Source: Sphaerisporangium sp039871875
Lineage (GTDB): Bacteria > Actinomycetota > Actinomycetes > Streptosporangiales > Streptosporangiaceae
Assembly: GCF_039871875.1 (NCBI RefSeq)
Contig: NZ_JBDPMD010000033.1
Coordinates: 34,988 to 98,987 of the forward strand
Length of the DNA stretch: 64,000 nucleotides
Reading direction: 5' to 3'
Shown here in pieces: positions 17,038-24,835 of the stretch. The translations under genes and the position numbers were made by a program. The notes beneath the pieces are model-generated. The model did no database searches. It was not told the origin of the DNA and saw only the letters and a program-made list of their open reading frames with translations. How positions within the stretch are numbered: the stretch's first letter is position 1; each line of letters begins with the position of its first letter.

Positions 17038-18066
17038 TCATCGCCGGGTCTTGGGGTCGAAGGCGTCCCGCAGGGAGTCGCCGAGCAGGTTGAAGGCCAC
17101 CACGAAGATCACCATGGAGACGCCGGGGAACACCAGGTAGGTGATGTCCTGGTGGTAGACGTTGGAGCCCACCAGGAACATGCGGCCCCAGTCCGGCGTC
17201 GGCTCGGTCATGCCGACCCCGAGGAAGCCCAGTCCCGCCTCCGCGCCGACGTACAGCGGGAGGGCGAGGGTGGACTGGATGATGATCGGCGTCCAGAGGT
17301 TCGGCAGCAGCTCCCTGAAGATGACGCGCGCGGGGGAGGCCCCGGTGACCCGGGCCGCCTCGATGAACTCGCGTTCGCGCAGCGACAGCACCTGTGAGCG
17401 CAGCAGCCGCGAGATGGTGGCCCAGCCGAGCACGGTGAGCACCAGGCAGATGGACACGTACCTCAGCCAGACCGGCGTCTCCTCCTCGGGCGAGACGAAC
17501 GCCGCCTCCACCACGGGCAGGAACACGATGAGGAAGAGCTGCGACGGGAAGGCCAGCAGCGTGTCGATGATCCGGCCGATGACGTAGTCGGTCTTGCCGC
17601 CGGCGTAACCCGACCAGATGCCCATCACCACGCCGATCACCGTCGTGACGATGGTGACGATCACCGCGATGGACAGCGAGGTGCGGATGCCGTACACGAG
17701 CTGCATGAACACGTCGCGGCCGAGGCCGGGCTCCAGGCCGAACCAGAAGTCGGCGCTGACGCCGCCGTTCGGCGCGATCGGGTAGCCGTACTCGTTGAGC
17801 AGCCCGGGGGTGTTCTGGCCGTAGGTCGTGTACGGGTCCTTGCCGTACAGCCACGAGATCACCGGCGCCAGGAGCGCGACGAGGAAGAAGAAAGCCACGA
17901 CAAAGGCGGACGCCACGCCGGTGCGGTCGCGGCGGAAGCGCCGCCACATCAGTTGGGACGGCGAGCGTCCCACCGCGGGGGCGGTGCCGGTGCCGGCGGG
18001 CGGGGCTCCGGCGGCGCCGGTGGGCGCGGAGCCCGCCTCGGGCGTGGCGGGTGAGGGGAGAGTCAT
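17038..18066 (-). CDS. oppC: Oligopeptide ABC importer permease
   Basis: The 342-residue permease has a Pro/Gly/Ala-rich cytoplasmic N-terminus of about 40 residues, then MWRRFRRDRTGVASAFVVA leading into the first membrane segment. The ATPase-docking loop is FIEAARVTGASPARVIF, and the end TEPTPDWGRMF and DSLRDAFDPK is typical of OppC/DppC. It is the first gene of the minus-strand oppC-A-B-D-F cluster. Its promoter should lie in the 415 bp before the FMN riboswitch of the divergent rib operon. Confidence 0.92.
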   Translation of the reverse strand: MTLPSPATPEAGSAPTGAAGAPPAGTGTAPAVGRSPSQLMWRRFRRDRTGVASAFVVAFFFLVALLAPVISWLYGKDPYTTYGQNTPGLLNEYGYPIAPNGGVSADFWFGLEPGLGRDVFMQLVYGIRTSLSIAVIVTIVTTVIGVVMGIWSGYAGGKTDYVIGRIIDTLLAFPSQLFLIVFLPVVEAAFVSPEEETPVWLRYVSICLVLTVLGWATISRLLRSQVLSLREREFIEAARVTGASPARVIFRELLPNLWTPIIIQSTLALPLYVGAEAGLGFLGVGMTEPTPDWGRMFLVGSNVYHQDITYLVFPGVSMVIFVVAFNLLGDSLRDAFDPKTRR

Positions 18067-18481
18067 CGTGTGGCTGCCACCAGAGATCGATCAGCAGAAA
18101 ATCCTGACTTGAGGGAACCTTGGCAATTTATTACCTGCCGGTCAATGTCCTCGACGGCTCCCTCTCGCCTTTTTGAGGTTCGTTGCGGAATGTCAATCAG
18201 TTCGTGTCCGCACACCCATTGACCTGCGTCGATGCCGTAGGTCACACTATCGATCGCCCATATTTGCCATTGTCACGGTTCTGTGACACAAGCATGACGC
18301 GGCCATGACGAAATCGCCCGAATTTGACCATGGTACGCAAATCCCCGGCGACACCACGTTTTCGAACAAAGGTGTGCATAAGGGGTGGCACCCCAGTCTT
18401 GCCTCCGGTCGCCGACCTGGCGCTTACAGGGGTGTGGGGTTACGAGCTCTTTGCAGGGCGTGGCACACTGAGGGCAGAGCA
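18067..18481. other. Divergent intergenic region between opp and rib operons
   Basis: This stretch of about 415 bp is noticeably AT-richer than its surroundings. On the minus strand, toward oppC, there is a TTGACA (complement of 18188-18193) but I see no good -10 at the right spacing. On the plus strand, toward the riboswitch, no convincing promoter could be singled out. No gene was recognised. Confidence 0.6.
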
Positions 18482-18608
18482 GCGTGCTCCGGGGTCGGTG
18501 AAATTCCGAACCGGCGGTGACAGTCCGCGACCCGGCCGAGTCCATCGGCCGGTGGACCTGGTGGAACTCCAGGACCGACGGTGAAAGTCCGGATGGGAGG
18601 AAGCGCGC
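18482..18608 (+). promoter_or_regulatory. FMN riboswitch (RFN element)
   Basis: The conserved RFN blocks occur in order: GGTCGGTGAAATTCCG, ACCGGCGGTGACAGTCCGCGACCC, a variable hairpin (GGCCGA...TCGGCC), GGTGGA with CTGGTGGAACTCCAGG, then ACCGACGGTGAAAGTCCGGA and TGGGAGGAAG. The outer stem pairs GCGTGCTCC (18482-18490) with GGAAGCGCGC near the end. It binds FMN and lowers expression of riboflavin genes when FMN is plentiful. About 108 nt separate it from ribE, whose ribosome site AGGAGG (18705-18710) could be sequestered; a terminator with a T-run is not obvious, so control of translation seems more likely. Confidence 0.95.
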
Positions 18609-18716
18609 GAGCGTCCGGCGACCGATGTCGCCGGGCGCGCACGTGGTGCGTTCGCCGCACCCCGTTCACCCCGGGGCTCGCCGTGGCAATGGCTACAGGC
18701 GAGTAGGAGGGGCCGG

Positions 18717-19334
18717 GTGGAGCGAATGTTCACCGGAATCGTCGAAGAGCTGGGGGAGCTCACCGAGCTGCGTGCGCTGGACGACGCGGCGCGGCTGTCC
18801 ATCCGCGGCAAGACCGTCACCGAGGGCACCCGGCACGGCGATTCCATCGCGGTCAACGGCGTCTGCCTGACCGTCGTGGACGTCGACGGCGACGTCTTCA
18901 CCGCGGACGTCATGAAGGAGACGCTGGACCGCACCACGCTCGGCTCCCTCGTCCCCGGCGCACGGGTCAACCTGGAACGGGCCGTCCGCGCCGACCAGCG
19001 TCTCGGCGGCCACATCGTGCAGGGCCACGTGGACGGCACCGGCACCGTCGCCGCCCGTGAGCCCGCCGAGCACTGGGAGACCGTGCGGTTCACCCTGCCG
19101 CCCGGCATCGCCCGCTACGTCGTGGAGAAGGGCTCCATCGCGGTCGACGGCGTCAGCCTGACCGTCGCGGCCCTGCACGACGACGGCTTCTCCGTGGGGC
19201 TCATCCCCACCACCCTCAGCCTCACCACGCTCGGCCTGCGGCGGCCGGGGGACCCCGTCAACCTCGAGGTCGACGTGATCGCCAAGTACGTCGAGCGGCT
19301 CACCGAGGCGCACCGCTCGGGCGCCGCGTCATGA
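18717..19334 (+). CDS. ribE: Riboflavin synthase alpha chain
   Basis: The 205-residue enzyme converts two 6,7-dimethyl-8-ribityllumazine molecules into riboflavin and a pyrimidine. Two lumazine-binding repeats are visible, the first beginning MFTGIVEELG and the second GHIVQGHVDGTG. GTG 18717 is chosen because AGGAGG ends 6 nt before it; the family-typical ATG three codons later would be 15 nt from that site. It is the first gene of the rib operon under the FMN riboswitch and overlaps ribM by 4 bp. Streptomycete work names this gene ribB. Confidence 0.95.
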   Translation: MERMFTGIVEELGELTELRALDDAARLSIRGKTVTEGTRHGDSIAVNGVCLTVVDVDGDVFTADVMKETLDRTTLGSLVPGARVNLERAVRADQRLGGHIVQGHVDGTGTVAAREPAEHWETVRFTLPPGIARYVVEKGSIAVDGVSLTVAALHDDGFSVGLIPTTLSLTTLGLRRPGDPVNLEVDVIAKYVERLTEAHRSGAAS

Positions 19335-19951
19335 ACTGGACCCAGGCGGGCTTCACCCTGCTCGGCCAGAAGGTCCTCTGGATCGACCTCGTCGGCAACG
19401 TCTGCGCCCTCGCCACCGTGTGGCTGGCCATCCGGCGCACCATCTGGACCTGGCCCGTGCAGCTCGCCGGCTCGGTGCTGCTGTTCGCCGCCTCGGTGCA
19501 GGCCCACATCACCGGCAACGCGCTGAAGCAGGCGATGTTCGGGGTGCTCGCCGTGTACGGCTGGGTGCGCTGGTCACGCGGCGCCAAGGACCCCGAAGGC
19601 CTCGCCGTGCGGCCCGGGCGGACCCGCGAACGCGTCGTCCTGGTCGCCGTCATGGCGGCCGCCACCGCCGCGGTCGCCGCGTTCTTCACCGTCACCGGCT
19701 GGTCGTGGGCGCCCCTCCCGGACGCCTACATCTTCGTGGGCAGCGCCGTCGCCACCTACGCCCAGGGCAAGGCGCTGATCGACTTCTGGTGGATCTGGGT
19801 CGCGGTCGACCTGGTGGGCGTGCCCCTGGCGTTCGCCTCGGGGCTGGTGGTGTCCGGCGTGGTGTACGGGATCTTCTTCGTCCTGGTCCTGCTGGGATTT
19901 CGTGAATGGCGCCGGCAGTACATCCGCCGGCTGGAGGTGGCGACGGCATGA
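19331..19951 (+). CDS. ribM: PnuC-family riboflavin transporter RibM
   Basis: The 206-residue membrane protein has about seven hydrophobic segments and the PnuC family pattern WPVQLAGSVLLF, AVYGWVRW and a late ALIDFWWIWVAVDL. PnuC proteins move nicotinamide riboside, but members embedded in actinobacterial rib operons (RibM/PnuX) carry riboflavin or its analogues. Its position between ribE and ribBA, with 4-bp overlaps on both sides and an FMN riboswitch upstream, argues strongly for riboflavin. Transport direction is inferred as uptake. Confidence 0.9.
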   Translation: MNWTQAGFTLLGQKVLWIDLVGNVCALATVWLAIRRTIWTWPVQLAGSVLLFAASVQAHITGNALKQAMFGVLAVYGWVRWSRGAKDPEGLAVRPGRTRERVVLVAVMAAATAAVAAFFTVTGWSWAPLPDAYIFVGSAVATYAQGKALIDFWWIWVAVDLVGVPLAFASGLVVSGVVYGIFFVLVLLGFREWRRQYIRRLEVATA

Positions 19952-21429
19952 ACGACATCAGGTTCGACTCCATCGAGCGGGCGATCGAGGACATCCGCCG
20001 CGGGCTGCCCGTGGTGGTCGTGGACGACGAGAACCGCGAGAACGAAGGCGACATCATCTTCGCCGCCGCGAAGGCCACGCCGGAGCTGCTCGCCTTCACC
20101 ATCCGCTACACGAGCGGCGTGATCTGCGTCCCCATGCTCGGCGCCCACCTGGACCGCCTCGGGCTGCCGCTGATGGTGCAGCACAACCGCGAGCGGCTGC
20201 GCACCGCGTACACCATCAGCGTGGACGCCAGGGACGGCGTGACCACCGGCATCTCCGCCGCCGACCGCGCGCGGACCATCCGCACCCTCGCCGACTCGGC
20301 CACCGAGCCGTTCGAGCTGGTCCGCCCCGGGCACATCTTCCCGCTGCGCTACCACGAGGGCGGCGTGCTGGCCCGCCGCGGCCACACCGAGGCCGCGGTG
20401 GACCTCACCCGGCTCGCCGGGCTCACCCCCGCGGGCGTGCTCGCCGAGATCGTCAACGACGACGGCACCATGGCCCGGCTGCCGCAGCTCCGCATGTTCG
20501 CCGACGAGCACGGCCTGGCGCTGGTGTCCATCGAGCAGCTCGTCGAGTACCGCCGCCGCACCGAGCGGGTGGTCACCCGGGTCGCGGTCACCGACCTGCC
20601 CAACAAGTACGGCATGTGGCGGGCGTACGGCTACGCCAGCGGCATCGACGGCGGCGAGCACGTCGCGCTGGTCTACGGCGACATCGGCGACGGGAGGAAC
20701 GTCCTGGTGCGTGCCCACTCCGAGTGCCTCACCGGGGACGTGCTCGGCTCCCTGCGCTGCGACTGCGGCGTGCAGCTCGACCACGCCATGCGGGCCGTCG
20801 CCGCCGAGGGCCGGGGCGTCGTGGTGTACCTGCGCGGCCACGAGGGACGCGGCATCGGGCTGATGGCCAAGCTCAAGGCGTACAGCCTCCAGGACGGCGG
20901 CAGCGACACCGTGGACGCCAACCTGGAACTCGGCCTGCCCGTGGACGCCCGCGAGTTCTCCAACGCCGGCCAGATGCTCGCCGACCTCGGCGTCAAGTCG
21001 GTGCGCGTCCTCACCAACAACCCGGCCAAACTACGCGGCCTCGACGGCTACGGCATCAAGGTGCTCGGCCGCGAGCCCATGCCGGTCGCCTTCAACGAGT
21101 TCAACATCCGCTACCTCACCGCCAAACGCGACCGCCTCGGACACCAGATGGAGGAACCGGCGATGGACGAGGAGCCCGCGCAACCCGCCGCGAGCACGGT
21201 GAACGGCACCGCGCAGCCCGCGGCGAGCACGGTGAACGGTGCCGAGCCCGTGGTCAGCACGGTGAACGGCATCACGCAGCCCGTGGTGAGCACGGTGAAC
21301 GGTGCCGCGCAGCCTGTGGCGAGCTCGGTGAACGGCATCGCGCAGCCCGTGGCGAGCTCGGTGAACGGTGCCGCGCAGCCTGTGGCGAGCTCGGTGAACG
21401 GTGCCGCGCACGCGGGCGGTGTGCGATGA
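19948..21429 (+). CDS. ribBA: Bifunctional DHBP synthase / GTP cyclohydrolase II
   Basis: The 493-residue protein starts at ATG 19948, overlapping ribM by 4 bp. The N-terminal half is 3,4-dihydroxy-2-butanone-4-phosphate synthase (VVDDENRENEGDIIFAA, RPGHIFPLR). The second half is GTP cyclohydrolase II with the zinc-site cysteines in SECLTGDVLGSLRCDCG and RGHEGRGIGL. Together they make both precursors of lumazine. The catalytic part ends near residue 403 (KRDRLGH). A tail of about 80 residues follows, made of 10-13-residue repeats ending in VNG; it is absent from ordinary RibBA proteins and probably disordered. It overlaps ribH by 4 bp. Confidence 0.95.
   Translation: MNDIRFDSIERAIEDIRRGLPVVVVDDENRENEGDIIFAAAKATPELLAFTIRYTSGVICVPMLGAHLDRLGLPLMVQHNRERLRTAYTISVDARDGVTTGISAADRARTIRTLADSATEPFELVRPGHIFPLRYHEGGVLARRGHTEAAVDLTRLAGLTPAGVLAEIVNDDGTMARLPQLRMFADEHGLALVSIEQLVEYRRRTERVVTRVAVTDLPNKYGMWRAYGYASGIDGGEHVALVYGDIGDGRNVLVRAHSECLTGDVLGSLRCDCGVQLDHAMRAVAAEGRGVVVYLRGHEGRGIGLMAKLKAYSLQDGGSDTVDANLELGLPVDAREFSNAGQMLADLGVKSVRVLTNNPAKLRGLDGYGIKVLGREPMPVAFNEFNIRYLTAKRDRLGHQMEEPAMDEEPAQPAASTVNGTAQPAASTVNGAEPVVSTVNGITQPVVSTVNGAAQPVASSVNGIAQPVASSVNGAAQPVASSVNGAAHAGGVR
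21178..21418 (+). repeat. 33-bp coding repeats in the RibBA tail
   Basis: About seven units, mostly 33 bp, encode AQPVASSVNGA-like 10-13-mers. The last three or four are nearly identical at DNA level and the earlier ones read AASTVNG or VVSTVNG. The array lies wholly after the GTP cyclohydrolase II domain and stops a few codons before the RibBA stop, so it cannot affect the active sites directly. Confidence 0.92.
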
Positions 21430-21917
21430 GCGGCGCCGGGCGGCCGGACGCCGCGCCCGTCGCCGCCGCCGGCCTCACCGTGGGCATCGTCGCGGCCCGC
21501 TGGCACCACGACATCACCGATCGCATGGTCGCCCGCGCCGAGACCGCCGTCCGCGACTGCGGCGCCTCCGCCGTCACCGTCCGGGTCGCCGGCTCCCTGG
21601 AGATCCCCGTCGTGGCCCAGGCGCTGGCCCGGCGCTGCGACGCCGTCGTGGCACTCGGCACGGTGATCCGCGGCGAGACCGCCCACTTCCAATACGTCTG
21701 CGATTCGGTCACCTCCGGCCTGACCAGGGTGTCCCTGGACGAATCCACCCCCGTGGGCAACGGAGTCCTCACATGTGACAACCTTGATCAGGCCGTCGAC
21801 CGCTCCGGCGTCCCAGGCGGCCACGAGGACAAGGGCTACGAGGCCACCCTGGCGGCCATCGAGACGGCCCTGCTCCTGCGCGACCTGAAGGCCCGCGACA
21901 TGAACGACCTCCCCTGA
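21426..21917 (+). CDS. ribH: 6,7-dimethyl-8-ribityllumazine synthase
   Basis: The 163-residue enzyme joins the RibA-pathway pyrimidine with DHBP to form lumazine, the substrate of RibE. The core motifs GIVAARWHHDIT, GSLEIPVVAQAL and ALGTVIRGETAHFQYVC are present, the last with the catalytic His. The C-terminal part has CDNLDQAVDRSG where LTxENxEQAxxR is common, and KGYEATLAAIE. It overlaps ribBA by 4 bp and is the last biosynthetic gene of the operon. Confidence 0.95.
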   Translation: MSGAGRPDAAPVAAAGLTVGIVAARWHHDITDRMVARAETAVRDCGASAVTVRVAGSLEIPVVAQALARRCDAVVALGTVIRGETAHFQYVCDSVTSGLTRVSLDESTPVGNGVLTCDNLDQAVDRSGVPGGHEDKGYEATLAAIETALLLRDLKARDMNDLP

Positions 21918-22086
21918 GGCCCCTCCCCTCGGGACCGCGGACCAAAGCACCACCCACACCGCCACCCGAAGGGAACCCAGCAAGTGCCGCCCCGCCCGCC
22001 CCACGACCCCCACCTGGCCGACCGGCCCTCTCGCCGCCCCCCGGCAGGCCCACGCGCCGCCCGCCGGCCCCGCCTGGCAGGTCCGC

Positions 22087-22542
22087 GTGGCTGAGCACGA
22101 GCCCCCGCCCACGCTCCCGGTGGTGTGGCGCCCCCGCCGGGCCCGCGTCCTGGCCTACGGCTTCGCCACCGTCATGGTCGGCGGCGCCGTGGTGCTGGCC
22201 GTCCTGCTGCCGCCCCCCTTCGGCCTCGCCGACAAGGTGGGGGTCGTGCTCTTCGGCTGCCTGGTCGCCTTCATCCTCCACCTCCTCGGCCGCCTCCGCG
22301 TCGAGGCCGACACCAAGGGCGTCACCGTGGTGAACGCCATACGCGTCCACCGTTACGAGTGGCCCGAACTCCTGGGCGTGACACTCCCCGAAGGCGAACC
22401 CTGGCCCCGCATCGACCTGGCCGACGGCTCCAGCGTGGGCGCCATGGGCATCCAGGGCACCGAGAAGGCCCGCTCCCGCCAGGCCGTGGCCGAACTCCGC
22501 TCCCTGATCCACCACTACGGCGAGGCCCCCGACCACTCCTGA
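22087..22542 (+). CDS. PH-domain membrane protein after the rib operon
   Basis: The 151-residue product starts at GTG 22087. Two hydrophobic segments (about residues 23-41 and 46-64) precede a bacterial PH-like region containing LRVEADTKGVTVVNAIRVHRYEWPELLGV. Similar small PH-domain proteins follow ribH in other actinomycetes, but no role in flavin metabolism is known to me. It lies 169 bp after ribH on the same strand. That gap holds a possible 36-codon reading frame from GTG 21984 with AAGGGA upstream, which I do not call a gene. Confidence 0.82.
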   Translation: MAEHEPPPTLPVVWRPRRARVLAYGFATVMVGGAVVLAVLLPPPFGLADKVGVVLFGCLVAFILHLLGRLRVEADTKGVTVVNAIRVHRYEWPELLGVTLPEGEPWPRIDLADGSSVGAMGIQGTEKARSRQAVAELRSLIHHYGEAPDHS

Positions 22543-22554
22543 TCACCCGCGCCG

Positions 22555-23110
22555 GTACGGCACGGGGAGGCGGCGCCGTCGTACAGGGAAGTGACGCCGA
22601 GGTCGGCGCGAAACGGTCCACTCCTCACCGTACGTGCCCATGGCTCCGGCGCCGGTACGGCGGGTCACCTGGCGCGGTGATGTCGGCGCCGTCGTATGGC
22701 GGGGGATGGTCCAGGTACGGCGGGGTGCCGGGTGCGGTGAGGGTGGTGCTGCCGTACGGGGAAGTGCCGCCGGGGTCGGCGCGGGATGGTCCGCTCCTCA
22801 TCGTGCGTGCCTATGGCTCCGGCGTCGGCAGGGCAGGTCATCTGGCGCGGTGATGTCGGCGCCGCTGTACGGCGGGGGATGGTCCTGGTACGGCGGGGTG
22901 CCGGGTGCGGTGAGGGTGGCGTTGCCGTACGGGGAAGTGCCGCCGGGGTCGGCGCGGGATGGTCCGCTCCCATCGTGCGTGCCTATGGCTCCGGCGCCGG
23001 TACGGCGGGTCACCTGATGCGGTGAGGTCGGCGCCGCCGTACGGCGGGGAGATGGTCCAGGTACGGCGGGGCGCCGGGTGCGGGGAGGCGGCGCCGCCGT
23101 ACAGGGGGTG
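22555..23110. repeat. 173-bp intergenic tandem repeats, about three copies
   Basis: The block containing GGTCC(A/G)CTCC, then ATGGCTCCGG, a cluster of GTACGGCGGG motifs and GCCGGGTGCGG recurs with a period of exactly 173 bp: GGTCC(A/G)CTC starts at 22615, 22788 and 22961. A partial copy ends near 23110. Copies differ by scattered substitutions and indels of a few bases. Several frames are open through the array because it is GC-rich, but none has a credible start or protein family. The array fills the gap between the PH-domain gene and a small convergent gene. Confidence 0.88.
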
Positions 23111-23112
23111 GG

Positions 23113-23370
23113 TCAGGAGAGGTTGGCAGGGGGTGGGTAGCGGCTTTTGCGGCGGGATTCGGCCTGGTTTTGTTCGTCCAGTTGCCGGGCGAGGTCTTCC
23201 AGGTCGTCGGCGCCCAGCACGTTGGAGACGCCGAAGCGGGCGGCGGTGGGGGACCAGGGCTGGCGGCGGTAGGCGATCCAGCCGCCGTAGAAGTCCATGA
23301 TCTCCCAGCGTCTGCCGTGCAGTTCTTTCACCTGGGCGAGGCTGGGGCCGGTCACGGGCAGGGGCCGCAA
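23113..23370 (-). CDS. Small hypothetical protein, 85 residues
   Basis: This 85-residue frame looks genuine because it has a mixed, protein-like composition unlike the repeats on both sides: LAQVKELHGRRWEIMDFYGG, then IAYRRQPWSPTAARFGVSNV and a charged C-terminal helix (DDLEDLARQLDEQNQAESRR). The start is uncertain: TTG 23370 opens the frame, and an internal GTG (complement ending 23355) is possible. I do not recognise a family or function. It is isolated between two minisatellite arrays and convergent with the PH-domain gene. Confidence 0.6.
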   Translation of the reverse strand: MRPLPVTGPSLAQVKELHGRRWEIMDFYGGWIAYRRQPWSPTAARFGVSNVLGADDLEDLARQLDEQNQAESRRKSRYPPPANLS

Positions 23371-23427
23371 GGCAGGCCCCCGGATCGGTTCGGTCCCGCC
23401 GCGTCCCCGCGCGGCCCCGGTCCCCCC

Positions 23428-23725
23428 ACCGGGCTACCTCCATGACGGGGTTCGCCTACCGGGCTTCCTCCGCCCGAGTTCCCCTCGTGACGAAGGTCGT
23501 CCACCGGGCTTTCTCCGCCTGGGTCCCTTTCGTGACGAAGGTCGCCCACCGGGCTCCCTCCGTCCGGGTCCCTCTCGTGGCGCAGCTCGCCCACCGGGCT
23601 GCCTCCGGGACGGGGTTCGCCCACCGGGCTGCCTCCGGGGCGAGGTTCGCCTTCTGGGGTGTTCTCGTGGTGGGGTCGGCCCACTGGGCTTCCTCCGTGG
23701 CGGGGTGAACCCACTGGGCTTCCTC
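23428..23725. repeat. 30/45-bp intergenic minisatellite
   Basis: The core ACCGGGCT (or ACTGGGCT) starts at 23428, 23458, 23503, 23548, 23593, 23623, a degenerate 23653, 23683 and 23713. Spacings are 30, 45, 45, 45, 30, 30, 30 and 30 bp, all multiples of 15. Long units add a block like CCCGGGTCCCTCTCGTGACG. The array lies between the small 85-residue gene and the MoxR/CoxD-like gene. The rest of 23371-23944 holds no recognised gene apart from the -10-like box listed in the next entry. Confidence 0.92.
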
Positions 23726-23944
23726 CCCGCCCTTGCCCGCCCGTTCGTGTCCCCCTCGCCGTGTGGGTGGCCATTCTCACTTCCCTTCGCCGTGCGCGAT
23801 TTCTGTCAAACTCGCACTTACCTGAGGTCAGGCCAGTATTCAAGGGTGCATTCGCGTAACCCCGCCTCATGGATGAAGGGGAACGCGTCCGGGTGCGGCC
23901 AATCGAGGGAACGGGTGAGGGGGCAGGGGACGTAATCTGAGGGG

Positions 23945-24835
23945 GTGCCGCACAGGACAATCCGGTCGTCCGACATCCGAACGCCGGCCGAGCTCGCCGG
24001 GCTTCTCGGCGAGCGGGCCTACCTGGCCGACGACGGGCTGGCCACGGCGTGTTTCCTCGCGTTGCGCATGGGGCGGCCGCTGTTCCTGGAGGGTGAGGCG
24101 GGGGTCGGGAAGACCGAGCTGGCCAAGACCCTGGCCGCCGTCCTCGGGGCGCCGCTCATCCGGCTCCAGTGTTACGAGGGGCTGGACGCCGCACAGGCGC
24201 TCTACGACTGGGACTTCGCGCGCCAGCTCCTCCATCTGAAGGCCGCGGAGGCCACGGGGGCCACGGACGCGGCCCGGCTGGAGGGGGAGCTGTACGACCG
24301 GCGGTTCCTGATCGCCCGGCCGCTGCTGCGGGCCCTGGAGACGCAGCCGAGCGTGCTGCTGGTGGACGAGATCGACCGGGCGGACGACGAGTTCGAGGCG
24401 TTCCTGCTCGAAGTGCTGTCCGACTTCACCATCTCCATCCCCGAGCTCGGCACGATCAGCGCCCCGGAGCCGCCGGTGGTGGTCGTCACCTCCAACCGCA
24501 CCCGCGACGTGCACGACGCACTCAAGCGGCGCTGCCTGTACCACTGGCTGGAGCACCCCACGTTCGACCGCGAGGTGGCCATCCTGCTGCGCCGCCTGCC
24601 CGGCTGCTCCGAGACCCTGGTCGGCCAGGTCGCCGGCGCGGCCCAGCGGCTGCGCGGCGCGGGGCTCGTGAAGCCGCCGGGCGTCGCCGAGACCCTCGAC
24701 TGGGCCGAGGCGCTGCTGACCCTCGGCGCCCGCGACCTGGACCCGGACCTCGCCGCCACCACCCTCGGCGCGGTGCTCAAGTACCGCGAGGACCAGCAGA
24801 CCGTCCTGCGCGACGGGGTGCTGAACCGTGCCTGA
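23945..24835 (+). CDS. CoxD-like MoxR-family AAA+ ATPase
   Basis: The 296-residue ATPase has Walker A GEAGVGKTE, Walker B SVLLVDEIDRAD, sensor-like VVVVTSNRTRD and an arginine-finger region. Together with the overlapping CoxE-type VWA gene (8-bp overlap) it forms the MoxR/VWA chaperone pair that in carbon monoxide dehydrogenase clusters (CoxD/CoxE) helps mature the molybdenum-copper site. XdhC and MocA genes follow, supporting a molybdenum-hydroxylase maturation role. A TAATCT box (23933-23938) ends 6 nt before GTG 23945, so the transcript may be leaderless. Confidence 0.88.
   Translation: MPHRTIRSSDIRTPAELAGLLGERAYLADDGLATACFLALRMGRPLFLEGEAGVGKTELAKTLAAVLGAPLIRLQCYEGLDAAQALYDWDFARQLLHLKAAEATGATDAARLEGELYDRRFLIARPLLRALETQPSVLLVDEIDRADDEFEAFLLEVLSDFTISIPELGTISAPEPPVVVVTSNRTRDVHDALKRRCLYHWLEHPTFDREVAILLRRLPGCSETLVGQVAGAAQRLRGAGLVKPPGVAETLDWAEALLTLGARDLDPDLAATTLGAVLKYREDQQTVLRDGVLNRA

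Noticed and set aside
21984..22094. 36-codon frame with AAGGGA before its GTG, between ribH and the PH-domain gene
   Set aside because: It is Pro/Arg-rich with no homology I recognise; could be chance in GC-rich DNA.
22634..23025. Several overlapping open frames inside the 173-bp repeats
   Set aside because: All three frames are open because the repeat lacks stops; no ribosome site or conserved start.
23428..23725. CRISPR-like array
   Set aside because: Units are contiguous imperfect repeats without unique spacers of even length, and no cas genes are present in the window. The same applies to the array at 28200.
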